A stretch of 64,000 nt of DNA from Pararobbsia alpina_A (lineage in GTDB: Bacteria; Pseudomonadota; Gammaproteobacteria; Burkholderiales; Burkholderiaceae). The notes under the pieces were generated by a model, which saw only the letters and a list, made by a program, of their open reading frames with translations, was not told where the DNA came from and did no database searches. The position numbers and the translations under genes are program-made. Of the stretch, positions 6,708-15,637 are shown piece after piece. The stretch is from positions 3,348,001-3,412,000 of the forward strand of contig NZ_OZ221287.1 in assembly GCF_965118125.1 (NCBI RefSeq), written 5' to 3'. Position 1 is the first letter of the stretch; each line of letters begins with the position of its first letter.

Positions 6708-7301
6708 ATGTGCAATTTCGATTGGACGTTGGCGCTTGAGTACCTGAAAGTTTTCGTGTCGTGGCCGGTTGCTGCTGTGATTGCAGCATTTGCCCTACGC
6801 CATCAGCTTGGAGCGCTTATCAAGGCGCTTCGCAAGCTCAAGGTAGGCGACACTGAGATTGAGTTTGCCGAGCAGATTGCTAACAAGGTTACGACGGACG
6901 TGCTGACCGCTACTGCCCCGGCTCTGAATGAACTCCTCACCCCGATAACCGAACCTGACGACGCCGAACAGGAGACTGTTGAAACTGAACGGGGCAAATC
7001 TGAAGAGGAATCGATTCAGCAGTCATGGTCCGGCAGTCTCGACGCTCCGGAAAGCAGAGTCCTTGAGGCAATGATGAAGAGTGGGTTCATCAGGCGCTCA
7101 GTGACCGGTGTAGCAAAGGATTCGGGCCTACCAAAGGCTTTGGTCCGCGCCACGTTCGGAGTATTAGTGACTAAAGGTCTGTTGGAGACGGTCCAAGCCT
7201 ACAAGTCTGAGCAGATGCGCTGGAAGTTGACTCCGACCGGGCGATACGTCGCAAGCATGGTGACCAGTGTGCCGATGGCGGGGATCAGCAAACCTGAGTG
7301 A
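6708..7301 (+). CDS. Membrane-anchored protein with C-terminal winged-helix domain
   Basis: The protein has 197 residues. Residues about 10-32 are hydrophobic (LKVFVSWPVAAVIAAFAL), so the N-terminus is probably inserted in the membrane. Residues 45-105 are acidic and probably unstructured. Residues about 112-185 look like a winged helix: EAMMKSGFIRRSVTGVAK, then SGLPKALVRATFGVLVTKGLL, then the wing W-KLTPTGRYVAS, as in MarR-like and PadR-like folds. Such domains bind DNA or mediate protein contacts. It is divergent from the operon with the AbiU2-like protein and shares its promoter region. A single-gene anchor plus winged helix could report membrane events. Function is unknown. Confidence 0.5.
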   Translation: MCNFDWTLALEYLKVFVSWPVAAVIAAFALRHQLGALIKALRKLKVGDTEIEFAEQIANKVTTDVLTATAPALNELLTPITEPDDAEQETVETERGKSEEESIQQSWSGSLDAPESRVLEAMMKSGFIRRSVTGVAKDSGLPKALVRATFGVLVTKGLLETVQAYKSEQMRWKLTPTGRYVASMVTSVPMAGISKPE

Positions 7302-7346
7302 CTCTGCAATCAATTTCCGGATACATCCGAATTGATATGGAGTGCA

Positions 7347-7398
7347 GCTACCACGTGCCGGGGGAATTGGCACTCTGAGCTGGTAGCCATCTGGTAGC
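7347..7398. repeat. TGGTAGC repeats next to tRNA-Pro, possible integrase arm sites
   Basis: TGGTAGC occurs at 7381-7387 and 7392-7398, 11 bases apart (one helical turn), and inverted as GCTACCA at 7347-7353. The tRNA-Pro D-arm also contains the core. Short repeats in this place often bind the integrase of an island inserted in a tRNA gene. No integrase is seen in the window, so this is a suggestion only. Confidence 0.3.
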
Positions 7399-7417
7399 GT
7401 GGCGCGTTAACGACAAA

Positions 7418-7447
7418 GGGGTTAGCTGGCGCTAACCGGCTAACCCC
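7418..7447. repeat. Hairpin with two alternative pairings after tRNA-Pro
   Basis: The arm GGGGTTAGC (7418-7426) can pair with GCTAACCCC (7439-7447). Its last seven bases can instead pair with GCTAACC (7431-7437), so two structures compete. The hairpin starts 10 bases from the 3' end of the tRNA-Pro gene. There is no T run, so it is probably not a simple terminator. Confidence 0.5.
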
Positions 7448-7456
7448 TGTCGATAC

Positions 7457-7533
7457 TGGTCGGAGCGATAGGATTCGAACCTACGACCCTCTGATCCCAA
7501 ATCAGATGCGCTACCAGGCTGCGCTACGCTCCG
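7457..7533 (-). tRNA. tRNA-Pro (anticodon TGG)
   Basis: The gene has 77 bases including an encoded CCA. The acceptor stem CGGAGCG/CGCTCCG, the D-arm, an anticodon arm with loop TTTGGGA (anticodon TGG, reading CCA and other Pro codons) and the T-arm GGTTCGAATCC are all intact. Its 3' end faces the accessory region at 1-7456. Confidence 0.95.
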
Positions 7534-7758
7534 AAGAATCCGAGATTCTATAGAAGGTTGATAGCCCACGTCAATCGCCGAATTGGCCTCGTCGAGCGGT
7601 TCATGGAATTCCCTGAGCCGGGTCAATCACACAATCGACACAACTCAAGCCCCATAATTCGCCGCGCACGTCTCGCCATCCTCATCTATGCTCGTAAGCG
7701 TCATCTCCCTTCGTTCCTCCCGCGCTGCCACGCGATTCCGCACGAACGCCCTATTTCA

Positions 7759-8238
7759 ATGAATCTGATTCTTTGGCGACACGCCGACGCCGAAAACCTG
7801 CCCGAGCGCATGCTCGAGCATCATCCGTCCGACCTCCAGCGCGCACTCACCGAACGCGGACTCAAACAGGCCGGCCAAATCGGTCGCTGGCTCAACGAAC
7901 GCATCGACTCCGACTCACTGATCCTCGCCAGCCCCGCCATTCGCGCCCAGCAAACGGCCGAAGCCCTGGGCCGGGAGTTCGAAACCGTTCGTGAAATCGC
8001 CCCCGGGGCCGACACGTCGGCCGTCCTCGCGGCCGCCGGCTGGCCTGACGGCCGTGCAGCGACGGTGGTGGTCGTCGGACACCAACCGACGCTTGGTCGC
8101 GTCGCCAGCCTGTTGCTGGCCGGCCACGAAGCGTCATGGAGCATCAAGAAAGCTGGCGTCTGGTGGTTCTCGAATCGCCGCCGCGATGACGAGGCGCAAG
8201 TGGTCCTGCGCGCGGTCATCAATCCAGACCTCGTTTAG
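7759..8238 (+). CDS. sixA: Phosphohistidine phosphatase SixA
   Basis: The protein has 159 residues from MNLILWRHADAE. RH at residues 7-8 is the histidine-phosphatase signature, and VVGHQPTLGR near residue 115 carries the second catalytic histidine. The length fits SixA. The family removes phosphate from histidine in phosphotransfer proteins such as HPt domains and the nitrogen phosphotransferase system. The long upstream extension of the frame lacks a ribosome binding site and family similarity. It appears to be a single gene between tRNA-Pro and the acyltransferase gene. A hairpin (8247-8279) without a T run follows the stop. Confidence 0.85.
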   Translation: MNLILWRHADAENLPERMLEHHPSDLQRALTERGLKQAGQIGRWLNERIDSDSLILASPAIRAQQTAEALGREFETVREIAPGADTSAVLAAAGWPDGRAATVVVVGHQPTLGRVASLLLAGHEASWSIKKAGVWWFSNRRRDDEAQVVLRAVINPDLV

Positions 8239-8452
8239 GCAAAACCCCCGTCTGGCCGTCGTTTCACGGCACAGACGGGCACCCCGCATTCACACTCTCG
8301 GTCGCTCGATGGCCCGACCAGGTCAATGACAAACGCGCGACGCCCCCGGGACGGTTCATCGATTCGTCACGAAGTTTTCATGGGGCCGTCATGACCCGTT
8401 TTTACATTTGACCTTCATCGAAGTCACTCTTGACCACCGAGGATTACCGCCC

Positions 8453-9268
8453 ATGCGCGAATTGCCGACTCCGACCCTGCCGCTCGCCGAGCTACCCCTC
8501 GACAATCGGAGGCGTCTTCCTCGTAGCGAAGACGCGGCTCCCCAACACAATCTCAGCGTGGCTTGGGCGCATAGCGAAGAAGCCCTTCGCGAAGCGCAAC
8601 ATCTCCGTTACCGCGTCTTCGCGGAGGAGATGGGGGCGCAACTGAGCGGCCCTGAAGGCCTCGACATCGACGAGTTCGACAAGTACTGCGATCACCTGCT
8701 GGTTCGCGACCTCGACACGCTCAAGGTCGTCGGCACGTATCGCGTGCTCCCGCCGCACCGCGCCGCTCAAATCGGCCGCCTCTACTCCGAAGGCGAATTC
8801 GATATCAGCCGTCTCACGCACCTTCGCCCGAAGATGGTCGAAGTCGGCCGTTCGTGCGTCCACGCTGACTATCGCAGCGGCTCGGTCATCATGTCGCTGT
8901 GGGGTGGTCTCGCGGCTTACATGAAGAAGCACGGCTACGAAACGATGCTCGGCTGCGCAAGCGTGCCGATGGGTGACGGTGGCCACTACGCCGCAAACCT
9001 GTACAACTCGCTGCGCGAAACGTCGCTGACGGACCCGGAATACCGCGCGTTCCCGCACGCACCGCTGCCCGTCGAAGAACTTCAAACGGGTGCGAGCGCG
9101 TCAGCGCCCCCGCTCGTCAAGGGCTATCTGCGTCTCGGCGCCAAGATCTGCGGCGCACCGGCATGGGATCCGCACTTCAACACGGCCGATTTCCTCACGC
9201 TGTTCCGTCTGTCGGATATCAACGCACGTTACGCACGCCATTTCATGGGTGACGTGACCACGCGTTAA
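8453..9268 (+). CDS. olsB: GNAT-type N-acyltransferase, OlsB-like (ornithine lipid synthesis)
   Basis: The protein has 271 residues from ATG 8453, preceded by GAGG; an upstream TTG start at 8408 is less likely. Residues about 35-185 form the acetyltransferase fold of the hemolysin/OlsB type: LRYRVFAEEMGA, then DEFDKYCDHLLV, then VGTYRVLPP, then EVGRSCVHADYRSG, then GCASVPMGD. In characterised members this enzyme moves a 3-hydroxyacyl group from acyl carrier protein to ornithine, giving lyso-ornithine lipid for OlsA. No olsA is next to it. Many databases call such proteins hemolysins. The substrate is inferred from the family. Confidence 0.75.
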   Translation: MRELPTPTLPLAELPLDNRRRLPRSEDAAPQHNLSVAWAHSEEALREAQHLRYRVFAEEMGAQLSGPEGLDIDEFDKYCDHLLVRDLDTLKVVGTYRVLPPHRAAQIGRLYSEGEFDISRLTHLRPKMVEVGRSCVHADYRSGSVIMSLWGGLAAYMKKHGYETMLGCASVPMGDGGHYAANLYNSLRETSLTDPEYRAFPHAPLPVEELQTGASASAPPLVKGYLRLGAKICGAPAWDPHFNTADFLTLFRLSDINARYARHFMGDVTTR

Positions 9269-9325
9269 GTCGAACGCAAACCCATCTGTACGCCCGACGC
9301 GTACAGACTGAATGCGGCAAGCTAA

Positions 9326-9366
9326 AAGGGCCGAGTCCTTCATGAGGACTCGGCCCTTAGTTTTTT
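9326..9366. terminator. Bidirectional terminator between olsB and ppx
   Basis: An 11-base perfect stem GGGCCGAGTCC/GGACTCGGCCC (9328-9338 and 9347-9357) is followed by TTAGTTTTTT on the plus strand and by TTTT on the minus strand. It separates the converging genes olsB and ppx. Confidence 0.85.
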
Positions 9367-9400
9367 ATCGCATGCCCGACGACAGGGTCTGCGGAATCAA

Positions 9401-10909
9401 TCAGTCCGTATAAACGACCCGATACCCGTACCCGATCTTCTCCCACTCCGACGCTTCGCGAAGCAGGTTGTAGTCGGTCAGCGGGTTATCGTCGACCCAG
9501 GCCTTCGGCAGACGGATCTCGTAGTGCTTGCCCTCTTCGCTAACCGTGATCTTGGGCAGCGGAACGTCCGCACGGCGCCGGCACAGCAGCACGGCCAGAC
9601 GCAGACAGAACAGCAGTCGCCACTCGATGGTGTGCGTCTGCGAGAGCTTGCCGAGCTTGCCCGCATGACCCAGCACGAGTCCGGCAAGACGCGCCTGATC
9701 CGTGCGCGAAAAACCGGGCATGTCGGCATTGCTCGCGATATACGCGGAGTGCTTGTGGTACGCGCTGTGCGAAATCGACAGGCCAATTTCGTGGAGCGCA
9801 GCAGACCACTGAAGAAACAGACGCGCCTCCGCGGCCAGCTCGTCGTCGGGTCCGACGATCTGATCGTAGAACGACGTCGCAAGGTCAGCGATACGACGAC
9901 CCTGCTCACGATCGACACCATAACGACGCGAGAACCCTTCGACCGTGATCGAACGCATATCCTCGTGATGCGAACGACCCAGCAGGTCGTACAGCACACC
10001 AAGGCGCAGTGCACCGTCGGTGGTGTCCGCATAGTCGACGCCGAGTTCGTCGAACACGGCAATCATGATCGACAAGCCACCCGCGAGCACCGGCACACGA
10101 TCGGCCTTGAGTGCGATCAGCTTCGCGCGGTTGACGTTCTCGGCCTTGATCAATGCCCGCTTGAGCTTTTCGAGTCCACCGCGCGTGATGCCATGCGTGA
10201 CACCCGGATCATTGAAGTTATTCGCTTCGATCAGTTCAGCGAGCGCGCGAGCGGTGCCCGACGAACCGATCGCCTGCTCCCAGCCGGCAGCACGATATTC
10301 ACTCGAGATAATCTGGATTTCGCGGCGCGCAGCGAGTTCGGCCTGACGCATCGAATAGTCATCGATATTCCCGCTCGGGAAAAACGTCTGGCTATGACTC
10401 ACGCAGCCGATATACAGGCTCTCCATGATCAGCGGATCATAGTCCTGGCCGATAATGAATTCGGTCGAACCACCGCCGATATCGACCACGAGCCGCTTGC
10501 CCGCGATCGTGGGCACCGAATGCGCTGCACCCGCATAAATCAGACGTGCCTCTTCGCGCCCGGCAATCACTTCAATCGGGAACCCCAGCGCACGTTCGGC
10601 TTCGCCGAGAAAATCGCTCGCATTCTTGGCCACGCGCAACGCATTGGTCGCCACGGCACGCACATGGTCCGGATGAAAGTCGCGCAGGCGCTCACCGAAA
10701 CGCTTGAGTGCTTCCCAGCCGCGTAACTGGGCCGGTCGGTCAAGATACTTGTCGCGCGAAAGCCCTGCACCCAGACGCACGGGCTCACGCAGTGCATCGA
10801 CCGGATAGATCTGGCTTCCGGCCGCGCTTTCCTCGACACGGCCGACAATCAGTCTGAAGCTGTTTGAGCCAAGATCGACCGAGGCAAGAAGTTTTGCGTG
10901 CTGGACCAT
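9401..10909 (-). CDS. ppx: Exopolyphosphatase
   Basis: The protein has 502 residues from ATG 10909; the frame's earlier start adds 15 unlikely residues. It carries the ASKHA ATPase-fold motifs ASVDLGSNSFRL (near residue 10) and VVDIGGGSTEF (near 140), followed by the HD-type helical domain and C-terminal region typical of long Ppx/GppA proteins. The enzyme releases phosphate from the ends of polyphosphate chains. It is divergent from ppk, the synthesising enzyme, 166 bases apart, so both ends of polyphosphate metabolism share one intergenic region. It ends at a bidirectional terminator. Confidence 0.93.
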   Translation of the reverse strand: MVQHAKLLASVDLGSNSFRLIVGRVEESAAGSQIYPVDALREPVRLGAGLSRDKYLDRPAQLRGWEALKRFGERLRDFHPDHVRAVATNALRVAKNASDFLGEAERALGFPIEVIAGREEARLIYAGAAHSVPTIAGKRLVVDIGGGSTEFIIGQDYDPLIMESLYIGCVSHSQTFFPSGNIDDYSMRQAELAARREIQIISSEYRAAGWEQAIGSSGTARALAELIEANNFNDPGVTHGITRGGLEKLKRALIKAENVNRAKLIALKADRVPVLAGGLSIMIAVFDELGVDYADTTDGALRLGVLYDLLGRSHHEDMRSITVEGFSRRYGVDREQGRRIADLATSFYDQIVGPDDELAAEARLFLQWSAALHEIGLSISHSAYHKHSAYIASNADMPGFSRTDQARLAGLVLGHAGKLGKLSQTHTIEWRLLFCLRLAVLLCRRRADVPLPKITVSEEGKHYEIRLPKAWVDDNPLTDYNLLREASEWEKIGYGYRVVYTD

Positions 10910-11074
10910 GCGTGGAATGATAAGGAATCGGTGGTTACCCAATAACGGCCGCAACGGGCGACGGTATACAGTTACGGCGTAAAGTTTGTGACAATAACGG
11001 AATCACGAACGCGACATGATACTGTGAGAGCCTTGGAAAGTCCCCCATCTTTACCTCCTTCGACCTCACCGCTT

Positions 11075-13144
11075 ATGCGCTATCCGCTTCTGAATCGCGA
11101 ACTCGGCATTCTGAGTTTCAACGAACGCGTGCTCGCGCAAGCAGAAGATGAAACGGTACCGCTACTCGAGCGTCTACGGTTTATCTGCATCACGTCGAGC
11201 AATCTCGACGAGTTCTTTGAAGTCCGCATGGCGGGCCTTCAGGAACAGATGCGCGACAACCCCGGTGCATTGACGCCCGACGGCATGTCATTGCAGCAGG
11301 TCTACGACCAGGTCGTCGAACGCGCGCAAAAACTCGTGCACCGTCAGTATGCAATGCTTGACGATGTCGTGCTGCCGCGACTCGAGACCGAGGGCATTGT
11401 CTTCCATGAAGGCGAATTCACCGATACGCAGATCGAGTGGGCGCGCGAATACTTCCAGGAAGAATTGTTGCCGGTTCTTACACCGATCGGCCTTGACCCT
11501 GCGCACCCGTTTCCGCGCGTGCTCAACAAGAGCCTGAACTTCGCCGTCGAACTCGAAGGCAAGGATGCATTCGGGCGTCAGGCCGTGATGGGTATCGTGC
11601 AGGCACCGCGTGCATTGCCGCGCCTGATCAGGATGCCGCAGGAACTGTCGGGCTATCCGCATGCGTTCGTGCTGCTGAGCACGTTCATGCAGCAGTTCGT
11701 CGGCGAGCTGTTCCCGCGCCTCACGGTCAAGAGCTGCAACCAGTTCCGCATCACGCGAAACAGCGAATTGTTCGTCGACGAAGACGAAATCACGAATCTT
11801 CGTATCGCGCTCCAGGGCGAACTGCCTGCACGCCACCTCGGCGCTGCCGTGCGGCTCGAAATCTCGTCGAACACGCCGAAGCATCTCGTGCGCCGCATGA
11901 TGGATGAATCCGGCCTGCATGATCAGGATTGCTACCGCGTCGACGGCCCCGTGAATCTCGTGCGGCTAATGCAATTGCCTGACCTCGTCGATCGTCCGGA
12001 CCTCAAGTTCGTGCCGCATGTGCCTGCGACACCCAAGGCATTGGCCAGCACGCCAAGCCTGTTCGACGCGATCGATCGCGGCGATATCCTGCTCCACCAT
12101 CCGTACGAAAGCTTCCAGCCCGTGCTCGACCTGCTGCTCGAGGCCGCGAACGATCCGAATGTCGTTGCGATCAAGCAGACCATCTATCGCACGGGTAGCG
12201 TCTCGCCGCTGATGGATGCATTGATGCAGGCTGCGCGCAACGGCAAGGAAGTGACCGTCGTCGTCGAACTGCTCGCGCGTTTCGACGAAGAGACCAATAT
12301 CAATTGGGCGGCGCAGCTCGAATCCGTCGGCGCGCACGTGGTGTATGGCGTCGTGGGGCACAAGTGCCACGCGAAGATGATCCTGATCGTGCGCCGCGTG
12401 ATTGCGAACGGCAAACCGCAATTGCGCCGCTACGTGCACCTCGGCACCGGCAATTACCACCCGAGAACGGCCCGGTTGTATACAGATTTCGGCCTGATGA
12501 CGTCGGAACCGAAGATCTGCGAAGACGTGCACCACGTTTTCCAGCAGCTCACGGGTATCGGTGCAGAGATTCCGCTGCACATGCTCTGGCAGTCGCCGTT
12601 CACGCTTCATCCAAAGCTTGTCGAGGCGATTCGCGCTGAGACGGAGCACGCGCGCGCAGGCCGCAAGGCGCGCATCGTCGCGAAGATGAATGCGCTGCTC
12701 GAGCCCACGGTCATCAACGAGCTCTACGAGGCCTCACAGGCGGGCGTGAAGATCGATCTGATCGTGCGAGGTGTCTGCTCGCTCAAGCCCGGTGTGCCGG
12801 GACTGTCCGACAACATCACGGTGCGTTCCGTTGTCGGGCGCTTTCTTGAGCACCATCGGATCTATTACTTCTACGCAGACGGTAACGAAGACGTCTATCT
12901 GTCGAGTGCGGACTGGATGGACCGCAATTTCTTCCGACGCGTCGAAGTTGCATTCCCGATTCTCGACCGCCGCCTGAAGCGTCGCGTGATTGCGGAAGGT
13001 CTGTCGGCCTTTATCGGTGACAACCAGGCTGCATGGGTTATGCAGAGCGATGGGCACTACCGTCGCCGGCGCCCGGGCAAGACGTCACGCAATGCGCAAA
13101 TGAGCCTGCTCACGAAGTTCTGCGGAGACTCGGCGGTGTCCTGA
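11075..13144 (+). CDS. ppk: Polyphosphate kinase 1
   Basis: The protein has 689 residues from MRYPLLNRELG, the usual start of the family. A GTG at 10988 would add 29 residues of low-complexity sequence, and neither start has a clear ribosome binding site. The order is N-terminal domain (NRELGILSFNERVL, ITSSNLDEFFEVRM), head domain, and two phospholipase-D-like C-terminal domains. KCHAKMILIVRR and YVHLGTGNYHP contain the catalytic histidine region. It makes polyphosphate reversibly from ATP. It is followed by a bidirectional terminator and converges on the phosphate two-component genes, so phosphate storage and sensing genes are neighbours. Confidence 0.95.
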   Translation: MRYPLLNRELGILSFNERVLAQAEDETVPLLERLRFICITSSNLDEFFEVRMAGLQEQMRDNPGALTPDGMSLQQVYDQVVERAQKLVHRQYAMLDDVVLPRLETEGIVFHEGEFTDTQIEWAREYFQEELLPVLTPIGLDPAHPFPRVLNKSLNFAVELEGKDAFGRQAVMGIVQAPRALPRLIRMPQELSGYPHAFVLLSTFMQQFVGELFPRLTVKSCNQFRITRNSELFVDEDEITNLRIALQGELPARHLGAAVRLEISSNTPKHLVRRMMDESGLHDQDCYRVDGPVNLVRLMQLPDLVDRPDLKFVPHVPATPKALASTPSLFDAIDRGDILLHHPYESFQPVLDLLLEAANDPNVVAIKQTIYRTGSVSPLMDALMQAARNGKEVTVVVELLARFDEETNINWAAQLESVGAHVVYGVVGHKCHAKMILIVRRVIANGKPQLRRYVHLGTGNYHPRTARLYTDFGLMTSEPKICEDVHHVFQQLTGIGAEIPLHMLWQSPFTLHPKLVEAIRAETEHARAGRKARIVAKMNALLEPTVINELYEASQAGVKIDLIVRGVCSLKPGVPGLSDNITVRSVVGRFLEHHRIYYFYADGNEDVYLSSADWMDRNFFRRVEVAFPILDRRLKRRVIAEGLSAFIGDNQAAWVMQSDGHYRRRRPGKTSRNAQMSLLTKFCGDSAVS

Positions 13145-13204
13145 TGCGACTGTAACAAGCCCGTGGCGAGACCGTGACGTGCAGGGCACGTTGCGGGCCG
13201 ACAC

Positions 13205-13243
13205 AAAAAAAGGCGAAGTCTCAACGGACTTCGCCTTTTTTGT
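13205..13243. terminator. Bidirectional terminator between ppk and phoR
   Basis: AGGCGAAGTC (13211-13220) pairs with GACTTCGCCT around a six-base loop, with A runs before and T runs after, so it works in both directions between converging genes. Confidence 0.9.
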
Positions 13244-13375
13244 TGCCCTGCGACTTTGTTGACTTGCGGGAAGCGGTACGCGTGCGCGCCCTGCTCTCCG
13301 GGCCGCTACGCTACCCCTGCACGGGCCCTGATAACGATTGAGGCCTACCGCCCTCAGGTAAGCGGCTTAAAGCCC

Positions 13376-14698
13376 TCACACGGCCTTTGCTGCGATCGCC
13401 TGATTGCGCACCGTACGCGCCGCGGGGAAACGCACCGAGAACTCGCTGCCGCGGCCCTCTTCGCTCTTCACCTGCAGGATCGCATCGTGCCGCTGAAGCA
13501 CGTGCTTGACGATGGCCAGTCCAAGCCCAGTGCCACCCGTATCACGTGAGCGGCTCCGGTCGACACGATAGAAACGCTCGGTCAGCCGCGGAATATGTTC
13601 AGGCGGGATGCCGATGCCCGTATCCGTCACAGAGAACATCGCGCCATCGCCCACGTCGCGCCACTTGATCGTGATCTTGCCGCCTTCCGGCGTATAGCGC
13701 ACCGCATTGCTGACCAGGTTACCCAGCGCGCTCATCAGCTCGTTCTCGGCGCCCACCACCGTCAGCCCCGGATCGGCTTGCATGTCGATCGTGTGCTTGT
13801 CGCCGGACAGCCCGAGCGCATCGTCGTGCAGATGACGCAGCATGTTCGGCATGTCGATCATGTGTTCGACCGGCGGTTTCGCATCGCCTTCGAGTTTGGC
13901 CAGCACGAGCAGATCGTTGACGATGACCTGCATGCGCGCGGCCTGCTGCGCCATGATGTCGAGATAGCGCGCTCGATCGCCTTCGGACAGCGGCAACTCC
14001 CGCATCGTCTCGAGGAACCCTGACAGCACCGTCAGCGGTGTCTTGAGTTCGTGCGAGACATTCGCCACGAAGTCGCGCCGCATCGAGTCCGTGCGTTCGA
14101 GCTCGGTGATGTCCTGCGTCAGGATCAGCTTGCGATTGTCGCCGTACGGAAACGCCTGTACGGCAATCACATTCTGCCGGTTCTCGCCCATGCCCCGCAT
14201 GTGCAAATCCTCGTCATAGCGCTGCGTATTCAAGTAGCGCACGAACTCGGGCTGACGCACGAGATGCGTAATGTGCTGACGCAAATCCCGCTTCGCATCG
14301 AGCCCGAAATGCGACTCGGCGATCCCGTTGCTCCATTCGATCTGATTGTGATCGTCGAGCATCACGACGCCATAAGGCGAAGCCTGAATGGCTTGTATGA
14401 AGCGTTGATGTTGCTGCTCGACCTGGCGCACCTGCGAGTGCCAGCGTTTTGCAAGCTTGTGAAGGCGGTAATAGATTTCGCCCCAGATACCGGGTGCGCT
14501 GGGCACCTCGCCGTATACGGGCGCATCGAGCAGCTGCCAGAGCCGCTGCGTATGGAAGGTATTGAAAACGATCTGCACGCCGAGCGCGACGACCACAAAC
14601 GCCATCGCGACGATGGGCTTGATCAATGCGCCAAGCCCGAGCGCCACGAGCGCGATCACCAGCAGGGACGCTATCGCGCGTGCCCAGATGACGTTCAT
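13376..14698 (-). CDS. phoR: Phosphate regulon sensor histidine kinase
   Basis: The protein has 440 residues. Two hydrophobic segments lie in residues 5-45, a PAS domain at about 100-200, the phosphorylated His216 in FVANVSHELKTPL, then N, G1 and G2 boxes (NAVRYTPEGG, DTGIGIPPEHI, GGTGLGLAIVKHVL). The absence of a large periplasmic domain is typical of PhoR, which senses phosphate through PstSCAB and PhoU. It lies downstream of phoB with a 204-base gap, which is longer than the other gaps in this run and may hold an extra promoter. It ends at the terminator shared with ppk. Confidence 0.93.
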   Translation of the reverse strand: MNVIWARAIASLLVIALVALGLGALIKPIVAMAFVVVALGVQIVFNTFHTQRLWQLLDAPVYGEVPSAPGIWGEIYYRLHKLAKRWHSQVRQVEQQHQRFIQAIQASPYGVVMLDDHNQIEWSNGIAESHFGLDAKRDLRQHITHLVRQPEFVRYLNTQRYDEDLHMRGMGENRQNVIAVQAFPYGDNRKLILTQDITELERTDSMRRDFVANVSHELKTPLTVLSGFLETMRELPLSEGDRARYLDIMAQQAARMQVIVNDLLVLAKLEGDAKPPVEHMIDMPNMLRHLHDDALGLSGDKHTIDMQADPGLTVVGAENELMSALGNLVSNAVRYTPEGGKITIKWRDVGDGAMFSVTDTGIGIPPEHIPRLTERFYRVDRSRSRDTGGTGLGLAIVKHVLQRHDAILQVKSEEGRGSEFSVRFPAARTVRNQAIAAKAV

Positions 14699-14902
14699 GC
14701 GAGACCCGACTCTGTCGACGACGCGCGAACGCGTCAGGTTAGTGCGACGATTCGAGGTTGCGATTCAGAACTCTGATGCAGAGTCCTGAATCAAGGCCGC
14801 GATGACAGTGCATCGCAAGCCAGCCTCAATCCATCGTTAAGGTCACTGCAAGCGTGCGATGCGACGTGCCTGCAATGACCGGGGCCGCGATGTTAGCCGC
14901 GA

Positions 14903-15610
14903 TCAGCCTGCCTTGGCAAGCCGATAGCCGCTGCCGCGAACCGTTTCAATCATAGCATCGCACCCTGCCGGCTTGAGCGCGGCGCGCAGGCGCTTGATAT
15001 GCACGTCAACAGTACGCTCTTCGACGAACACGTGATCGCCCCAGACCTGATCGAGGAGTTGCGTACGGCTATGCACGCGCTCCGGGTGGGTCATGAAGAA
15101 ATGCAGCAGGCGGAATTCGGTCGGACCCAGATCGAGCTTGGTCTCCGAGTTGCCGTTCTGCGCGGCCACGCGATGCGTCGACGGATCGAGGCGCAGGCCG
15201 TTGATCGCCACGATATCTTCGGTCAGCTGCGGCGCGCGACGACGCAGCACGGCCTTGATACGGGCCATCAGTTCCTTCGGCGAGAAGGGCTTGGTCACGT
15301 AGTCGTCGGCGCCGATCTCGAGGCCCAGCACCTTGTCCTGCTCTTCGCCGCGTGCGGTGAGCATGATGATCGGGATGTGCTTCGTGCGATCGTTCGCGCG
15401 CAGATCCCGCGCGAACGAGACGCCCGACTTGCCCGGCAGCATCCAGTCGAGCAGCACCAGATCGGGCAATACATCGCTGATCAGGCTTGCAGCCTGCTCA
15501 GCGTTGTACGCACGAATGGGGCAATGACCAGCGTGCTGGAGGTTGACCGAGATCAGTTCGGAGATCGCGGGCTCGTCTTCGACTACGAGAATGCTGCTGG
15601 GTATCGACAC
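14903..15610 (-). CDS. phoB: Phosphate regulon response regulator
   Basis: The protein has 235 residues. The receiver domain shows the acidic pair ED at 11-12, phosphorylated Asp55 in VLLDWMLPG and Lys in VTKPF. The C-terminal OmpR-type winged helix includes RVHSRTQLLDQVWGDHVFVEERTVD. When phosphorylated by PhoR it binds Pho boxes such as those before pstS (20220-20258). It starts 27 bases after phoU. I see no Pho box directly before phoB, so it is probably expressed from the pst promoter and perhaps a weak promoter of its own. Confidence 0.95.
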   Translation of the reverse strand: MSIPSSILVVEDEPAISELISVNLQHAGHCPIRAYNAEQAASLISDVLPDLVLLDWMLPGKSGVSFARDLRANDRTKHIPIIMLTARGEEQDKVLGLEIGADDYVTKPFSPKELMARIKAVLRRRAPQLTEDIVAINGLRLDPSTHRVAAQNGNSETKLDLGPTEFRLLHFFMTHPERVHSRTQLLDQVWGDHVFVEERTVDVHIKRLRAALKPAGCDAMIETVRGSGYRLAKAG

Positions 15611-15637
15611 CTAAGACCCCTTCTTTTTTCTAGTGGT

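Noticed and set aside
8247..8279. Hairpin after sixA as a terminator
   Set aside because: The stem is good, but no T run follows on the plus strand; role left open.
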